A DNA stretch of 64,000 nt, from the NCBI RefSeq assembly GCF_047324305.1, contig NZ_CP178740.1, positions 1,922,001 through 1,986,000 of the forward strand, in the 5' to 3' direction. Below, piece by piece: positions 62,289 through 64,000 of the stretch (its first letter is position 1; each line of letters starts with the position of its first letter). The notes under the pieces were generated by a model. That model was not told where the DNA came from and ran no database searches. It worked only from the letters and a program-made list of their open reading frames with translations. A program made the position numbers and the translations under genes. The stretch is from Acerihabitans sp047324305. Lineage in GTDB: Bacteria; Pseudomonadota; Gammaproteobacteria; Enterobacterales; Enterobacteriaceae.

Positions 62289-63143
62289 ATGAGAGCTGCT
62301 TATCGGAAAAAATTTATCCGTTTTTTCTCGTTCTGTTCCCTGTTATATAAACGTATCGACCATGACGGGATGACGGTGCTGGCCGGCCATCTGGCCTATG
62401 TATCCCTGCTTTCGCTGGTGCCGCTGGTTACCGTCGTATTTGCGCTTATCGCCGCTTTTCCGGTCTTTTCCGGCGCCAGCGTCCAGCTGAAGTCGTTTAT
62501 CTTCCATAACTTCATGCCGGCCACCGGCGACGTTATCCAGCGCTATCTCGAGCAGTTTATCCTTAATACCAGCCAGATGACGGCGGTGGGAACCTGCGGG
62601 CTTATCGTGACCGCGCTGTTGCTGATTTATTCGGTCGATACGGTGCTGAACACCATCTGGCGCAGCAAAAACAAGCGGCCGATCATTTTCTCTTTCGCGG
62701 TTTACTGGATGGTGTTGACGCTGGGGCCGATACTGACCGGCGCCAGTATGGTGATAAGCTCATATTTAATCTCCCTGACCTGGCTTAACAATACCGGCAC
62801 CACGACATTCGTCACCCTGGTGCTGCGGATATTCCCGTTGGTGCTTTCCTGCGCCTCATTCTGGTTATTGTATTGCGTCGTGCCCACGGTGCGCGTTCCC
62901 GGCCGGGATGCCCTGATCGGCGCGGTGGTGGCGGGCGCGCTGTTCGAACTGGGTAAAAAGGCCTTCGGCTTATATGTCACCATGTTCCCATCGTATCAGC
63001 TGATTTACGGCGTGCTGGCGGTGATACCCATCTTATTTCTTTGGGTCTATTGGAGCTGGTGTATTGTATTACTGGGGGCGGAGATCACCGCCTCGCTGAC
63101 GGAGCACCGGCGGTTGCGGCAAGAGGAGCGGTTATCGCGATGA
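62289..63143 (+). CDS. yihY: YihY/BrkB-family inner-membrane protein
   Basis: Membrane protein of uncertain function (formerly mis-assigned as RNase BN). 284 residues with about six membrane helices. The family segment GHLAYVSLLSLVPLVTVVFA is clear. ATG 62289 is chosen with GGGAGG 8 bases upstream; GTG 62283 would be too close. Its stop overlaps the dtd start (ATGA), so they are translationally coupled. Confidence 0.95.
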   Translation: MRAAYRKKFIRFFSFCSLLYKRIDHDGMTVLAGHLAYVSLLSLVPLVTVVFALIAAFPVFSGASVQLKSFIFHNFMPATGDVIQRYLEQFILNTSQMTAVGTCGLIVTALLLIYSVDTVLNTIWRSKNKRPIIFSFAVYWMVLTLGPILTGASMVISSYLISLTWLNNTGTTTFVTLVLRIFPLVLSCASFWLLYCVVPTVRVPGRDALIGAVVAGALFELGKKAFGLYVTMFPSYQLIYGVLAVIPILFLWVYWSWCIVLLGAEITASLTEHRRLRQEERLSR

Positions 63144-63577
63144 TTGCCTTGATACAACGGGTGTTGCGCGCGGATGTCGCCATCGGGGGCTTAAGCGTGG
63201 GCGCCATCGGCCCCGGTTTGCTGATCCTGCTCGGCGTCGAACGGGATGACGACAGGCAAAAGGCGGCAACGTTATGCGAGCGCGTTTTGGCCTACCGCAT
63301 CTTCGGCGACGGGCAGGGTAAAATGAATCTTAATGTCCGCCAGGCCGGCGGCGACGTGCTGGTAGTATCCCAGTTCACGCTGGCGGCGCAAACCGATAAG
63401 GGGCTGCGCCCCGGCTTTTCGCACGCCGCGCCGCCCGCCCTGGCCGAAGAACTGTATGAGTATTTTAACGACTGCTGCCGTAAGAAGGATATCAGGACCG
63501 AGACCGGCCGCTTCGGCGCTGATATGCAGGTCTCGCTGGTGAATGACGGCCCGGTGACCTTCTGGCTTCAGGTATAA
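63140..63577 (+). CDS. dtd: D-aminoacyl-tRNA deacylase Dtd
   Basis: Hydrolyses D-amino acids from tRNA for translation quality control. ATG 63140 gives 145 residues, the E. coli length, with the active-site motifs SQFTLAAQ and NDGPVTFWLQV (cis Gly-Pro). It overlaps yihY by 4 bases. Confidence 0.97.
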   Translation: MIALIQRVLRADVAIGGLSVGAIGPGLLILLGVERDDDRQKAATLCERVLAYRIFGDGQGKMNLNVRQAGGDVLVVSQFTLAAQTDKGLRPGFSHAAPPALAEELYEYFNDCCRKKDIRTETGRFGADMQVSLVNDGPVTFWLQV

Positions 63578-63609
63578 GACGTTAAAGCCCTTTATAGAGA
63601 GAACATGGC

Positions 63610-64000
63610 ATGTATCACCTGCGCGTTCCACACACCGAACAAGAACTCAGCGACTACTATCAGTTCCGCTGGGAAATGCTACGCAAGCCGTTGCATCAGC
63701 CGCAAGGCTCCGAAAGGGACGCCTATGACGCGACGGCGCATCACCAGATGGTGGTCGACGAAAACGGCAAGCCGGTGGCCATCGGCCGGCTGTACATCAA
63801 TGCCGACAATGAAGCCTCCATCCGGTTCCTGGCGGTCGACCCTCAGGTACAGGATAAAGGCCTGGGCACGCTGGTGGCCATGACGCTGGAGTCCGTGGCG
63901 CGCCAGGAAGGGGTCAAACGGGTGGTCTGCAGCGCGCGCGAGGACGCGGTGGACTTCTTCGCCAAGCTGGGGTTTATCAACCAGGGCGAAATCACGGTGC
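63610..64000 (+). CDS. fabY: FabY/YiiD acetyltransferase-thioesterase (partial, right edge)
   Basis: ATG 63610 starts MYHLRVPHTEQELSDYYQFR. 130 residues are visible and stay open to the window end. This is the N-terminal GNAT domain, with acetyl-CoA loop VQDKGLGTLVAMTL and AREDAVDFFAKLGF. In E. coli the full protein also has a thioesterase domain and can help start fatty-acid synthesis. It lies 32 bases after dtd, as in E. coli. Confidence 0.92.
   Translation, partial: MYHLRVPHTEQELSDYYQFRWEMLRKPLHQPQGSERDAYDATAHHQMVVDENGKPVAIGRLYINADNEASIRFLAVDPQVQDKGLGTLVAMTLESVARQEGVKRVVCSAREDAVDFFAKLGFINQGEITV

Overview
This window is a chromosomal segment of a gammaproteobacterium of the order Enterobacterales. 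The proteins (PstS, GlmS, AtpA/D, MnmG, PolA, GlnA, TypA and others) are nearly co-linear with, and very similar to, those of Escherichia coli. The oriC region, Spot 42 RNA, the rrn operon and the glnA sigma-54 promoter are also recognisable. Differences in local gene order (no asnA, no rbs/hsrA, no yihF/yihG, a different rrn junction) and a 23S rRNA intervening sequence argue against Escherichia or Salmonella themselves. A Sodalis/Pectobacterium-like lineage is possible, but I cannot prove that from this sequence.

Layout. 1-3482: Pho-regulated phosphate transporter (pstB partial, pstA, pstC, pstS), minus strand, with pho boxes upstream of pstS. 3511-8598: an accessory sulfatase module (yidK-like Na+/solute symporter, yidJ-like sulfatase, a Crp/Fnr-like regulator and an anaerobic sulfatase-maturating radical SAM enzyme) in one minus-strand run. 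9046-23081: glmS, glmU, the complete atpIBEFHAGDC operon, rsmG and mnmG. 23184-23450: oriC. 23456-30374: mioC, asnC, viaA, ravA (minus), kup (plus) and yieP (minus). 30527-36970: complete rrn operon (16S, tRNA-Ile, tRNA-Ala, 23S, 5S) followed by an unusual array of four near-identical terminators. 37052-39298: an unusual inverse autotransporter. 39824-49964: mobB, mobA, yihD, srkA, dsbA, polA, spf, yihA, a csrC-like RNA, yihI and hemN. 49965-56455: yshB, glnG, glnL, glnA and typA. 56534-61530: a 2-deoxyribose catabolic cluster (deoQ, deoC, deoK, deoP, deoX). 61672-64000: yihX, yihY, dtd and the start of fabY.

Most of the window is core metabolism: ATP synthesis, amino-sugar synthesis, tRNA modification, nitrogen control, replication and disulfide formation. 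Three accessory parts stand out. The sulfatase module carries its own maturase and regulator. The deoxyribose cluster carries its own aldolase, so it can in principle run from uptake to glyceraldehyde 3-phosphate and acetaldehyde. The inverse autotransporter at 37052-39298 is the most intriguing locus. It has a lipoprotein-type signal, a beta-barrel, an Ig-like domain, 31-residue repeats, an 11-proline tract, two WH2-like segments and a C-terminal connector/acidic segment. That order resembles the actin-nucleating tail of WASP/WAVE proteins and of bacterial mimics such as RickA and BimA. I therefore propose it as a candidate surface-exposed host-actin effector; this is an inference from motif order, not a demonstrated function.
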